From NCBI RefSeq assembly GCF_030010555.1, contig NZ_JASCQP010000024.1:62001-126000 (forward strand): 64,000 nt of DNA, read 5' to 3'. The notes beneath the pieces are model-generated. The model was not told where the DNA came from and ran no database searches. It was given only the letters and a program-made list of their open reading frames with translations. The DNA comes from Halomonas rhizosphaerae (GTDB lineage: Bacteria > Pseudomonadota > Gammaproteobacteria > Pseudomonadales > Halomonadaceae). Below, in pieces: positions 17,198 to 25,630 of the stretch. Within the stretch, counting starts at the first letter, position 1; each line of letters opens with the position of its first letter. A program made the position numbers and the translations under genes.

Positions 17198-17547
17198 ACA
17201 CCTTCGCCTACACCGCCTTCGTCGCCTTCCTCTCCAGCGTGCTGACCCTGGTATCGATCCATGCGCTCTCCTCGCCGGATGCGGCGGTCCCCGGCGACCC
17301 CGAGACCATCACCCGCGAGGAGCTGGCCCGCCACGACAGCGCCGAGAGCTGCTGGAAGGCCATCCACGGCACGGTCTACGACGTCACCGGTTTCATCGCC
17401 GACCACCCGACCCCTGCGGCGGTGATCCTCGAGTGGTGCGGCCGCGATGCCAGCGATGCCTGGGACAACAAGCGCCCCGGTCGGCCCCACAGCAGCTTCG
17501 CCGAGGGCATGCTGGAGCGCTTCCGGATCGGCCGGCTGGTCGACTAG
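17194..17547 (+). CDS. Membrane-anchored cytochrome b5-like protein
   Basis: The 117-aa product has an N-terminal hydrophobic segment (residues 5-25, a signal or anchor) and one cytochrome b5-type domain. The core ITREELARHDSAESCW...HGTVYDVTGFIADHP carries the first haem His in DHPTP, where classic b5 has HPGG; the second is probably the His of GRPHSS. It starts with GTG overlapping the stop of the flavoprotein gene (GTGA), so the two are coupled. It likely exchanges electrons with that protein on the outer face of the membrane. Confidence 0.8.
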   Translation: MNTFAYTAFVAFLSSVLTLVSIHALSSPDAAVPGDPETITREELARHDSAESCWKAIHGTVYDVTGFIADHPTPAAVILEWCGRDASDAWDNKRPGRPHSSFAEGMLERFRIGRLVD

Positions 17548-17614
17548 GCGGTTGCGTCTCCATGCTAGGCTGGGCGCTCGACTACCCGCCCCCGAGCGAT
17601 GAGGAAACGACACG

Positions 17615-18817
17615 GTGACTCTCCCCGACACACTCTCCTGGCTGCCCGTCGATCCGAGCTTTGCCGCGGCCAGCCTGATGCTGCTGGGGGTGATCCTCTC
17701 CACGAGCATCCTCGCCGACGTGGTGGCCAGCCGAACCCGCCTGCCGCGCATCTCGCTGCTGGTGCTGGTGGGCGTCGGGGTGGCGGTCATCCAGCAATGG
17801 GGCCTGGACCAGCCCGGTGCCCGGCCCCTGGATGGCTTGGCCGAGCCGCTGATCCAGGTGGCCCTGGTGATGGTGGCCTTCCTGCTCGGCGGGGAACTGA
17901 CCCTGGATCGCCTGCGCAGCACAGGCTCGCTGATACTGATCGTCTCGCTGTCGGTGATCCTGGCCGGAGTGCTGTCCGTCGGCCTCGGCCTGCTGGCGCT
18001 GGGATTCCCGCTGGCGGTGGCGGTGTCGCTGGCCGCCATCTCCGTGGCTACCGACCCGGCGGCGGTCAGCGAGACGGTCAACGAGAGCGGCGACAGCCGA
18101 CTGCGCGCCCGACTGCTGCTGGGAATCGTCGCCATCGACGACGGCTGGGGCATCCTGGCCTTCGGCCTGGCCATGGCGCTGCTCGGCTGGTGGCTCTCGG
18201 GCGATGGCGGCCTGGCACTGCTGCATGCGACCTGGGAACTGGGCGGAGCAATTCTGCTGGGGGCCGCGATCGGGCTGCCGGCTGCCTGGCTGACCGGCCG
18301 ACTGCGCCGCGGGGAGCCGACCCAGGTCGAGGCCATCGCGCTGATCCTGCTGCTGGCAGGAACCTCCGCCTGGCTGGGGGTCTCGTCGCTGCTGGCCGCC
18401 ATGCTCGCCGGGGCCCTGGTGGCCAACCTCTCCCGCCACCACACCCGCTCGTTCAACGAGATCGAGCACATCGAGTGGCCCTTTCTGGTGTTCTTCTTCG
18501 TGCTCTCGGGCGCCAGCGTCGATCTCTACCACCTGGACGAGGCGCTCGGCCTGACCCTGGCCTACATCCTGCTGCGCCTGGCGGGGCGCTACCTGGGGGG
18601 CATGCTCGGTGTCCGCCTCGCCCGGGAGCGCCAGGCCGAGCTGCCGGGGAACCTCGGCCTGGCGCTGACCCCCCAGGCGGGGGTAGCGATGGGCATGGTG
18701 CTGCTCGCCGCCGAACGCTTTCCCGAGCACGGCCCGGTGCTGCTCTCGGCGGTGGTGGCCTCGACCGTGGTCTTCGAGATCCTCGGACCGCTGCTGGTCA
18801 GGCGGGTGCTCCGCTGA
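17615..18817 (+). CDS. Cation:proton antiporter (CPA family)
   Basis: The 400-aa protein has about 12 helices and the Na+/H+ exchanger fold. ISVATDPAAVSE (near residue 145) and GIVAIDDGWGI (near residue 170) carry the paired acidic ion-binding sites of CPA-type antiporters. It should exchange Na+ or K+ for protons across the inner membrane, in line with a salt-tolerant host. I chose GTG at 17615, preceded by GAGGA. It stands alone between the b5 gene and the convergent TraX-family gene. Confidence 0.85.
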   Translation: MTLPDTLSWLPVDPSFAAASLMLLGVILSTSILADVVASRTRLPRISLLVLVGVGVAVIQQWGLDQPGARPLDGLAEPLIQVALVMVAFLLGGELTLDRLRSTGSLILIVSLSVILAGVLSVGLGLLALGFPLAVAVSLAAISVATDPAAVSETVNESGDSRLRARLLLGIVAIDDGWGILAFGLAMALLGWWLSGDGGLALLHATWELGGAILLGAAIGLPAAWLTGRLRRGEPTQVEAIALILLLAGTSAWLGVSSLLAAMLAGALVANLSRHHTRSFNEIEHIEWPFLVFFFVLSGASVDLYHLDEALGLTLAYILLRLAGRYLGGMLGVRLARERQAELPGNLGLALTPQAGVAMGMVLLAAERFPEHGPVLLSAVVASTVVFEILGPLLVRRVLR

Positions 18818-18847
18818 CGGACGCCGCCTGGTGGCCGGGTGGGGCCT

Positions 18848-19672
18848 TCAGCCGAGCTGGCCGACGAGCCACAGCCACAGCGCCATCGCCGCGAAGTGGC
18901 CCGGGTACCAGGCGAGCCACAGCCGGCGCGGCATGGCCATCGGGACCGCCGGGGTCAGGCGGTGGGCGCCGGCGGCCAGCAGCAGCGCCGCCAGGCAGGT
19001 GGCGACGGTGAACGACTTGGCTATGTCGGAGCTGTTCATCAGGCCGGCGACAGCCAGCACCGGCAGGGCCATGGCGGTGGCCTTCAGCCGGTCGACGAGC
19101 GCGCTTCCGGCCAGGTGCAGGTATTGCATGGCCAGCATGTAGAGGGGGATCATCAGCAGGCCATGGTGGCCGTACTCGACCCAGAGGCCGGCGAGCCACC
19201 ACACGCCCAACGCAACGGCGGCCTCGGCGACCAGCCTCGGCGGGCCGAGGGTGCCGGCGGCGAGGCGCGCCGACAGGCCGCGTAGCCAGACGCCCCCTGT
19301 CAGGCCCAGCGAGAGGGTGAAGCAGATATTGAGGATCAGGGCGTCGGAGGCGCGCGGCATCAGCATGTAGGGCAGCTGGGCGACCAGGCCGATCACCAGG
19401 ATGCGCCGGGCATAGCGCAGCGGGTTGCGGGTGTTGAAGAGCCCGTGCCAGGCGACCATGGCGGCGAACAGCGGGAAGGCGATGCGGCCGATGGAAGAGC
19501 CGGCCCAGCCCAGCTCCCAGGCGTCCGGTACTATGTAGCGGGACAGGTGGTCGACGGTCATGGTGATCAGTGCCAGCCACTGTCCCCAGCCGGTCCAGGT
19601 GGACGAAGGACGGGGGCTGCCCGTCACGGCCTGGGCCGTGGCATCGGCGGTGGCATTTCCCTGTGGGGTCAT
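18848..19672 (-). CDS. TraX-family membrane protein
   Basis: The 274-aa protein has about eight helices. Its start, GWGQWLALITMTVDHLSRYI followed by GRIAFPLFAAMVAWH, is the signature of the TraX family, named after the F-plasmid pilin acetylase but common on chromosomes. Chromosomal members are probably membrane acyltransferases with unknown targets. The ATG at 19672 has GGGAGG upstream. No conjugation genes are nearby, so plasmid origin is not suggested. Confidence 0.8.
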   Translation of the reverse strand: MTPQGNATADATAQAVTGSPRPSSTWTGWGQWLALITMTVDHLSRYIVPDAWELGWAGSSIGRIAFPLFAAMVAWHGLFNTRNPLRYARRILVIGLVAQLPYMLMPRASDALILNICFTLSLGLTGGVWLRGLSARLAAGTLGPPRLVAEAAVALGVWWLAGLWVEYGHHGLLMIPLYMLAMQYLHLAGSALVDRLKATAMALPVLAVAGLMNSSDIAKSFTVATCLAALLLAAGAHRLTPAVPMAMPRRLWLAWYPGHFAAMALWLWLVGQLG

Positions 19673-19773
19673 CGGAACCTCCCTGGCGTGACGATGCGGA
19701 CCGATTGACCGGAGCCGCCGCCGGGAGTTCCCGGTCGCCATTCGGCGACAGCAAGGTGCCGGGAGAGCACGGG

Positions 19774-20733
19774 ATGCGAAACGGATTCGGATTCGACCTG
19801 CGCAGCATGGAGATCTTCGTCGAGGCCCTCGAGCAGGGCAGCCAGAGTGCCGCCGCCCGGCGCCTCGGGCTGACGCAGTCCTCGGTGTCGCAGTGCCTCG
19901 CCAACCTGGAGCATGCCCTGGGGGTGGCCCTGTTCAAGCGCCACAGCCGGCCGCTGGAGCCCACCAGCGCCGGGCGGCTGTTCCACGACCGGGCCAGGCG
20001 GATGCTGGAGGAGGCCCGGGCCACCCGGCGCGAGCTGCTCACCGGGGCGGCGGGACGGCTGCACCAGGTGCGCATGGCGCTGGTGGACTCCCTGGCCACC
20101 GCGGTCGGCCAGCCGTTGATCGAGGTGATCCGGCGCCACACCGGGGATTATACCCTCACCACCGGGCTCTCGCACATGCACGGCCATGCGCTGCTCACGC
20201 GGCATGTGGACATCATCATCTCCGATGACCGGCTGGAGAACTACGACGGCCTGGAGCGCCACGCCGTGCTCGGCGAGCCCTTCGTGCTGGTGGTGCCCGA
20301 GGAGGTGCCCGGCCCTCTGGACAACCTGCGCTGGCTGGCCCGCCAGCTCGATTTCATGCGCTATACCCCCCAGTCGCTGATCGGCCAGGCGATCGAGCGC
20401 CACCTGCGCCTCAACCAGCTGGAGCTGCCGACACGCCTGCACCTGGACAATACCTTCGCCCTGCTGAGCCTGGTGAGTGCCGGGGCAGGCTGGACCATCA
20501 CCACGCCGCTGTGCCTCTACCAGGCGGGCCTGACGGGGCTGCGAGTGCGGGTCGCGCCCCTGCCCACCGGCCCCTTCGCCCGCCAGCTGACCCTGGTCGC
20601 GCGCCGCGACGAGCTCGGTGACCTGCCGGCCCTGCTGGCCAGCGACAGCCGTCGCCTCCTCGAGCGCCACTTCCTGGCCGAGATCACCCGCGAGCTGCCC
20701 TGGCTGCCCCAAGGGATCCACTTCGACGGCTGA
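19774..20733 (+). CDS. LysR-family regulator of the TRAP/gamma-glutamyl cluster
   Basis: The 319-aa product has an N-terminal winged helix-turn-helix (residues 10-70, including QSAAARRLGLTQSSVSQ) and a LysR effector domain. It is upstream of and parallel to dctQMP-glnA-like genes. A perfect palindrome with LysR geometry lies in the gap between them, so it probably controls that operon in response to the imported compound or an intermediate. GGGAGAGC precedes the ATG. Confidence 0.9.
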   Translation: MRNGFGFDLRSMEIFVEALEQGSQSAAARRLGLTQSSVSQCLANLEHALGVALFKRHSRPLEPTSAGRLFHDRARRMLEEARATRRELLTGAAGRLHQVRMALVDSLATAVGQPLIEVIRRHTGDYTLTTGLSHMHGHALLTRHVDIIISDDRLENYDGLERHAVLGEPFVLVVPEEVPGPLDNLRWLARQLDFMRYTPQSLIGQAIERHLRLNQLELPTRLHLDNTFALLSLVSAGAGWTITTPLCLYQAGLTGLRVRVAPLPTGPFARQLTLVARRDELGDLPALLASDSRRLLERHFLAEITRELPWLPQGIHFDG

Positions 20734-20789
20734 GTCGCCGCGGCGCTGCCCCCTCACGGGGCTGGGCGTTCGGCGCTGCCCCTCCGGCA

Positions 20790-20816
20790 TGCACTATCGG
20801 TTCTGTCGATAGTGCA
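20790..20816 (+). promoter_or_regulatory. LysR-type operator before dctQMP
   Basis: TGCACTATCG and its exact complement flank a 7-nt spacer (10-bp arms). The core CTATCGGTTCTGTCGATAG fits the T-N11-A dyad geometry of LysR sites. It is 57 bp after the LysR gene and 87 bp before dctQ, so the adjacent regulator is the natural binder. The palindrome is certain; its role is inferred. Confidence 0.65.
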
Positions 20817-20902
20817 GCCGTTGTCGAAGCCGATGCTCCTTGCGGTTCCTCCCGGGCCTGCCAAGACTCCAGGCATCGTCGGCCCTGAACAACGACAACA
20901 CC

Positions 20903-21415
20903 ATGCCGAGAGCCATCGTCTGCTACGTGCGCTGGGTGGATGCCTTCAACCGTCGGGTGGGGCGCCTGGTCATGCTGCTGATCTTCGTGATGATCGGCGT
21001 GCTGCTCTATGCCTCCGTCTCGCGAAGCCTGTTCAACAGCCCGCTGGTGTGGGGCGTCGAGGTCTCCCAGTTCCTGATGGCCAGCTACTACCTGCTGGGT
21101 GGCGCCTACTCCATGCAGCTCGATTCCCACGTGCGCATGGACCTCTTCTACTCGCGCTGGTCCGCTCGCACGCGAGCCCTGGTCGATGTCCTGACCATGC
21201 TGCTGCTGTTCGTCTTCCTCGGGGCCCTGCTGGCGGGGGGCATCTCCAGCACCGGCTATGCGCTGCGCTACGGCGAGACCAGCTACACCACCTGGGCCCC
21301 GCCCCTGGCGCCGATCAAGATCATCATGACCTTCGGCATCCTGCTGATGCTGCTGCAGTGTCTCTCGACCTTCTTCAAGGACATCGCGCGGATCCGCGGG
21401 GAGGTCATCGAATGA
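20903..21415 (+). CDS. dctQ: TRAP transporter small permease (DctQ)
   Basis: The 170-aa protein has four hydrophobic helices and the DctQ family pattern, with a conserved Glu-Val-Ser motif in the second helix (GVEVSQFLMA). It forms the membrane complex with DctM. The start is uncertain: the ATG at 20903 has no clear Shine-Dalgarno, and a TTG at 20840 extends the frame. Its stop overlaps the dctM start by ATGA. Confidence 0.88.
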   Translation: MPRAIVCYVRWVDAFNRRVGRLVMLLIFVMIGVLLYASVSRSLFNSPLVWGVEVSQFLMASYYLLGGAYSMQLDSHVRMDLFYSRWSARTRALVDVLTMLLLFVFLGALLAGGISSTGYALRYGETSYTTWAPPLAPIKIIMTFGILLMLLQCLSTFFKDIARIRGEVIE

Positions 21416-22734
21416 CCTACCAGACCATCGCCGCGCTGATGTTCTCGACCATGATGCTGCTGCTGCTCACCGGGCAGCGGGTCTTCGGGGTCATCGGCTT
21501 CGTCGGGGCCGCCTCGGCGCTGCTGCTGTGGGGCAACGGCGGGGTGGAGATGCCGTTCACGGCGGCGATCCAGCTGATGAACTGGTATCCGTTGCTGACC
21601 CTGCCGCTGTTCATCTTCATGGGCTACATGCTCTCGGAATCGGGCATCGCCGGCGAGCTCTACGAGATGTTCCACGTCTGGATGGGCTCGCTGAAGGGGG
21701 GGCTAGCGGTGGGTACCATCGGCCTGATGGTGGTGATCTCGGCGATGAACGGCCTGAGCGTGGCGGGCATGGCCATCGGCGCCACCATCGCGCTGCCCGA
21801 GCTGCTGCGCCGCGGTTACGACAAGACCATGGTCACCGGGGTGATCCAGGCGGGCAGTTCCCTCGGCATCCTGGTGCCGCCCAGCGTGGTGCTGGTGCTC
21901 TACGGCATGATCGCCCGCCAGCCGGTCAGCCAGCTGTGGCTGGCGGGGGCCATCCCCGGGCTGATCCTGGCCGGGCTCTTCGTGCTCTACATCGTCGTGC
22001 GCTGCCACTTCCAGCCCCACCTGGGCCCGGCGCTGCCCGCCGAGGAGCGCAACCTGTCACTGGCCGAGAAGCTGCGCCTGCTGCGCGCCGGCATCCTGCC
22101 GCTGCTGATCTTCTTCTTCATGACCGGCCTGTTCCTGATGGGCGTGACCAGCCTGGTGGAGAGCTCGGCCGTCGGCGCCCTGGCAGCGACCCTGGCGGCG
22201 CTGGCCAAGCGCCGGCTCAATGGCAAGGTGATGGAGGCGACGCTGCACAAGACGCTGGGCATCAGCTGCATGTTCATGTGGATCATCCTCGCGGCGCTCT
22301 GCTTCGGGGCGGTGTTCGACGGGCTGGGTGCCGTGCGCGCCATCGAGGGGCTCTTCCTCGACCGTATCGGCATGAGCCCCTGGCAGATACTGGTGATGAT
22401 GCAGCTCTCCTACATCCTGCTCGGCATGTTCCTCGACGATACCGCCATGCTGGTGATCGTCGCGCCGCTCTACGTGCCACTGGTGATCAGCCTGGGCTTC
22501 GACCCGATCTGGTACGGGGTGCTCTACACCATCACCGTGCAGATCGCCTACATGACCCCGCCCTTCGGCTACAACCTCTTCCTGATGCGGGCCATGGCGC
22601 CGCCGGAGATCTCGCTGGGGGACATCTACCGCAGCGTCTGGCCCTTCGTGGGCATCATGCTGGTGGGACTGGCGCTGATCACCGCCTTTCCGCAGCTGGC
22701 GCTGTGGCTGCCGCAGCTCTATCGCGGCTATTGA
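21412..22734 (+). CDS. dctM: TRAP transporter large permease (DctM)
   Basis: The 440-aa protein has about 12 helices and the DctM domain, including GSSLGILVPPSVVL and a C-terminal MTPPFGYNLFLM segment that help form the Na+ and substrate sites. It moves the solute delivered by the binding protein 89 bp downstream, using sodium symport. The ATGA overlap with dctQ couples their translation. Confidence 0.93.
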   Translation: MTYQTIAALMFSTMMLLLLTGQRVFGVIGFVGAASALLLWGNGGVEMPFTAAIQLMNWYPLLTLPLFIFMGYMLSESGIAGELYEMFHVWMGSLKGGLAVGTIGLMVVISAMNGLSVAGMAIGATIALPELLRRGYDKTMVTGVIQAGSSLGILVPPSVVLVLYGMIARQPVSQLWLAGAIPGLILAGLFVLYIVVRCHFQPHLGPALPAEERNLSLAEKLRLLRAGILPLLIFFFMTGLFLMGVTSLVESSAVGALAATLAALAKRRLNGKVMEATLHKTLGISCMFMWIILAALCFGAVFDGLGAVRAIEGLFLDRIGMSPWQILVMMQLSYILLGMFLDDTAMLVIVAPLYVPLVISLGFDPIWYGVLYTITVQIAYMTPPFGYNLFLMRAMAPPEISLGDIYRSVWPFVGIMLVGLALITAFPQLALWLPQLYRGY

Positions 22735-22822
22735 GCGACCGGGGCGAGCGCGCCCAAGGAGGTGCCGACACGCGACTGCAACGACCTTGCCGAACAACAA
22801 CCACCATCGCAGGAGAAGAACC

Positions 22823-23878
22823 ATGACCAACCGTCGCGATTTCCTCAAGAAGGCCGGGGTGGCCACCGCCGCCACGGTCGGGGCGGCCACCGTCGGTGCC
22901 CCCTACGTGAAGGCGCAGTCCAGCCCCATCCGCTGGCGCCTGCAGACCTATGCCGGCCCGGCGCTGGCCGAGCACGTCATCAAGCCCTCCATCGATGCCT
23001 TCAACAAGGCCGCCAACGGCGAGATGGAGATCGAGCTCTACTACGCCGACCAGCTGGTACCCACCGGGGAGCTGTTTCGTGCCATGCAGCGCGGCACCAT
23101 CGATGCCGTGCAGAGCGATGACGACTCCATCAACGCCCCGGTGGATGTCTCGGTGTTCGGCGGCTACTTCCCCTTCGCCTCGCGCTACAGCCTCGACGTG
23201 CCGGCGCTGTTCCACCACTACGGCCTCAAGGAGATCTGGGAGGAGGCCTACGGCGAGGTGGAGGGCGTGACCTGGCTGGGGTCCGGCTCCTGGGATCCCT
23301 GCAACTTCGTGACCCGGGACCCGATCCGCAGCATCAAGGATCTGGAGGGCAAGCGGGTCTTCACCTTCCCCACGGCGGGTCGCTTCCTCAGCCGCTTCGG
23401 CGTGGTGCCGGTGACCCTGCCCTGGGAGGACATCGAGGTCGCCATGCAGACCCGCGAGCTCGACGGCATCGCCTGGGCCGGCATCACCGAGGCCTACACC
23501 GTGGGCTGGGCCGACGTCAGCAACTACTACCTGACCAACAACATCTCCGGCGCCTGGGCCGGGTCGTATTTCGCCAATACCGAGCGCTGGGAGGAACTGC
23601 CGGAGCACCTCAAGACGCTGTTTCGGCTGTGCATGGACAGCTCCCACTACTATCGCCAGCACTGGTACTGGTGGGGCGAGGCGCACTACCGCACTACCGG
23701 CGGCAAGCTGGAGCTGACCTCGATCCCCGAGGAGGAGTGGCAGACCATCGAGGATGAGGCGCTGGCGTTCTGGGACGAGATCGCCCAGGAGAGCGAGCGC
23801 AGCGCCCGGGTGGTGCAGATCCTCAAGGACTATCGCCAGACCATGCAGGAGGCCGGCCCTCCCTACCGCTACTCCTGA
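22823..23878 (+). CDS. Tat-exported DctP-family TRAP binding protein
   Basis: The 351-aa protein has a Tat signal (NRRDFLKKAG, residues 3-12) rather than a Sec signal, as in TakP-like members. The body is a DctP domain. The segment that normally holds the carboxylate-clamping Arg (K-L-R in typical members, for example R168 in the second DctP of this window) aligns here with K-R-V-F, putting Phe180 in that place. That argues against a simple carboxylate ligand. The operon encodes an amine gamma-glutamylation pathway, so an amine or amino alcohol is possible. AGGAG precedes the ATG. Confidence 0.9.
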   Translation: MTNRRDFLKKAGVATAATVGAATVGAPYVKAQSSPIRWRLQTYAGPALAEHVIKPSIDAFNKAANGEMEIELYYADQLVPTGELFRAMQRGTIDAVQSDDDSINAPVDVSVFGGYFPFASRYSLDVPALFHHYGLKEIWEEAYGEVEGVTWLGSGSWDPCNFVTRDPIRSIKDLEGKRVFTFPTAGRFLSRFGVVPVTLPWEDIEVAMQTRELDGIAWAGITEAYTVGWADVSNYYLTNNISGAWAGSYFANTERWEELPEHLKTLFRLCMDSSHYYRQHWYWWGEAHYRTTGGKLELTSIPEEEWQTIEDEALAFWDEIAQESERSARVVQILKDYRQTMQEAGPPYRYS

Positions 23879-23971
23879 GCAGTGGACGGGGTGGTGCGGC
23901 CTATGTCGCCCGCCCCGCAGGGTCGCCGTTCGTCGGCGGCAAGACAGGACCAGGCAGGATGAGGAGGTGCC

Positions 23972-25351
23972 ATGAGCCGATTGCAGCCAAGAGCGGTGGC
24001 CAGTGCCGAGGACGCACGCCGCATCGTCGAGGCCCGGGGCCTCAGCCACGTCAAGGTGGGGATGTTCGACATCGACGGCGTGATGCTCGGCAAGTACATG
24101 GGACGCGAGAAGTTCTTCGCCTCCCTGGAGAAGGGCTTCCCGTTCTGCGACGTGGTGCTGGGCTGGGACAGCAAGGACGAGCTCTACGACAACGTGCGCT
24201 TCACCGGCTGGCACACCGGCTATCCGGATGCGCCGCTGCGGATCGTGCCGGAGAGCTGCCGGGAGGTGCCCGCCGAGGGCGACATGCTGCTGTTCCTCGC
24301 CGAGTTCGAGGGCCCCGCCGAGGCGATCTGCCCGCGCGGCCTGCTGAGGCGGGTGCTGGCCCGGGCCGAGGCGATGGGTTTCACGGCCCGCGCCGCCCTG
24401 GAGTACGAGTTCTTCCTCTTCCATGAGACGCCGGAATCGGTCCGCGAGAAGGGCTTTCGCCACCTGCGACCGTTCACCCCCGACATGATGGGCTACTCCA
24501 TGCTCAGGAGCTCGGTGCATGGCGAGCTCTACCACGAGCTGCTGGCCATGGCCGAGGCCATGGACTTCCCCATCGAGGGGCTGCATACCGAGACCGGCCC
24601 CGGGGTGCTCGAGGCGGCCATCGGGGTGGACGAGGCGCTCGCCGCCGCCGACAAGGGGGCGCTGTTCAAGACCTTCACCAAAGTGTGGGCCCAGCGTCGC
24701 GGCCTGATGGCGACCTTCATGGCCAAGTGGTCGCCGGACTATCCCGGGCAGAGCGGCCATGTCCACCTGTCGCTGCGCCACGCCGGGAGTGGCGCCTCGG
24801 CCTTCTTCGATGCCGCGGCGCCGGACCGGATGAGCGACCTGCAGCGCCACTTCGTGGCCGGCCAGCAGGCCCTGATGCCGGAGCTGCTGGCGATGTTCGC
24901 GCCCACCATCAACAGCTACACCCGGCTGATCCCCGGCTTCTGGGCGCCCACCGATGCCACCTGGGGCGTCGAGAACCGTACCACCGCGCTGCGGGTGATT
25001 CCCGGCAGCGAGGCCTCCCAGCGGGTCGAGTACCGCCTGGGCAGCGCCGATGCCAACCCCTACCTGGCGATGGCCGCGGCCATCGCCTCGGGGCTCTGGG
25101 GCATCGAGCAGCGCCTCGAGCCCGACCCGCCGGTCGAGGGCAACGCCTACGACCGCCAGCATCCGCCGCACCAGGCGCTGCCCCGCACCCTGTGGGATGC
25201 CGCCCAGCGCCTGCGGGGCTGTGCGGCGGCCCGCGACCTCTTCGGCGACGACTTCGTCGAGCACTTCGCGGCGACCCGGGAGTGGGAGGAGCGCCAGTTC
25301 CGGCGCCATATCACGGACTGGGAGTTGGATCGCTATTTCGAGATCATCTGA
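23972..25351 (+). CDS. Glutamine synthetase-like gamma-glutamyl ligase
   Basis: The 459-aa protein is a class I GS-fold enzyme of the PuuA/IpuC/GlnA4 group, which joins glutamate to an amine with ATP. The beta-grasp N-domain (residues 15-110) and the catalytic domain are complete. Visible elements are the metal-binding Glu of ALEYEFFLF, HTETGPGVLEAAIG, the SGHVHLSL loop and WGVENRTTALRV. It differs from housekeeping GlnA in length and lacks the adenylylation Tyr context. With aldehyde dehydrogenase, alcohol dehydrogenase and glutamine amidotransferase genes downstream, it most likely starts a gamma-glutamyl route for an imported amino alcohol or amine. The exact amine is unknown. Confidence 0.88.
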   Translation: MSRLQPRAVASAEDARRIVEARGLSHVKVGMFDIDGVMLGKYMGREKFFASLEKGFPFCDVVLGWDSKDELYDNVRFTGWHTGYPDAPLRIVPESCREVPAEGDMLLFLAEFEGPAEAICPRGLLRRVLARAEAMGFTARAALEYEFFLFHETPESVREKGFRHLRPFTPDMMGYSMLRSSVHGELYHELLAMAEAMDFPIEGLHTETGPGVLEAAIGVDEALAAADKGALFKTFTKVWAQRRGLMATFMAKWSPDYPGQSGHVHLSLRHAGSGASAFFDAAAPDRMSDLQRHFVAGQQALMPELLAMFAPTINSYTRLIPGFWAPTDATWGVENRTTALRVIPGSEASQRVEYRLGSADANPYLAMAAAIASGLWGIEQRLEPDPPVEGNAYDRQHPPHQALPRTLWDAAQRLRGCAAARDLFGDDFVEHFAATREWEERQFRRHITDWELDRYFEII

Positions 25352-25384
25352 GCGCCGAGCGCCGAGCGCCGAGCGCCGAGCGGC
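25350..25384. repeat. Heptanucleotide tandem repeat
   Basis: GAGCGCC occurs four times without interruption from 25350, then once as GAGCGGC. The first unit overlaps the stop codon of the GS-like gene. Slippage here would alter spacing in the 279-bp gap before the aldehyde dehydrogenase gene but not any protein. Confidence 0.85.
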
Positions 25385-25630
25385 GCCGGGGACAGGTCGT
25401 AGCGGGGGTCCTATGCCAGGGGTGAGGAGCACTGCTCCGAACGGGCTGGCCAAGGATGGCCAGCACCGGACCTGCAAGCGGAGCGGGACGCGAGAGCGAA
25501 GCGGGGCATCGGTAGCGTCCAGGGAGGGATTCACAGCGCCCCCGCGATGGTCCGACATTTCGGGACCTGTCGCCGGATCAGCCGCGAGTGCTGACACCGG
25601 TTGACCTGTCATTTGTCCGAGGAGGGGAGC

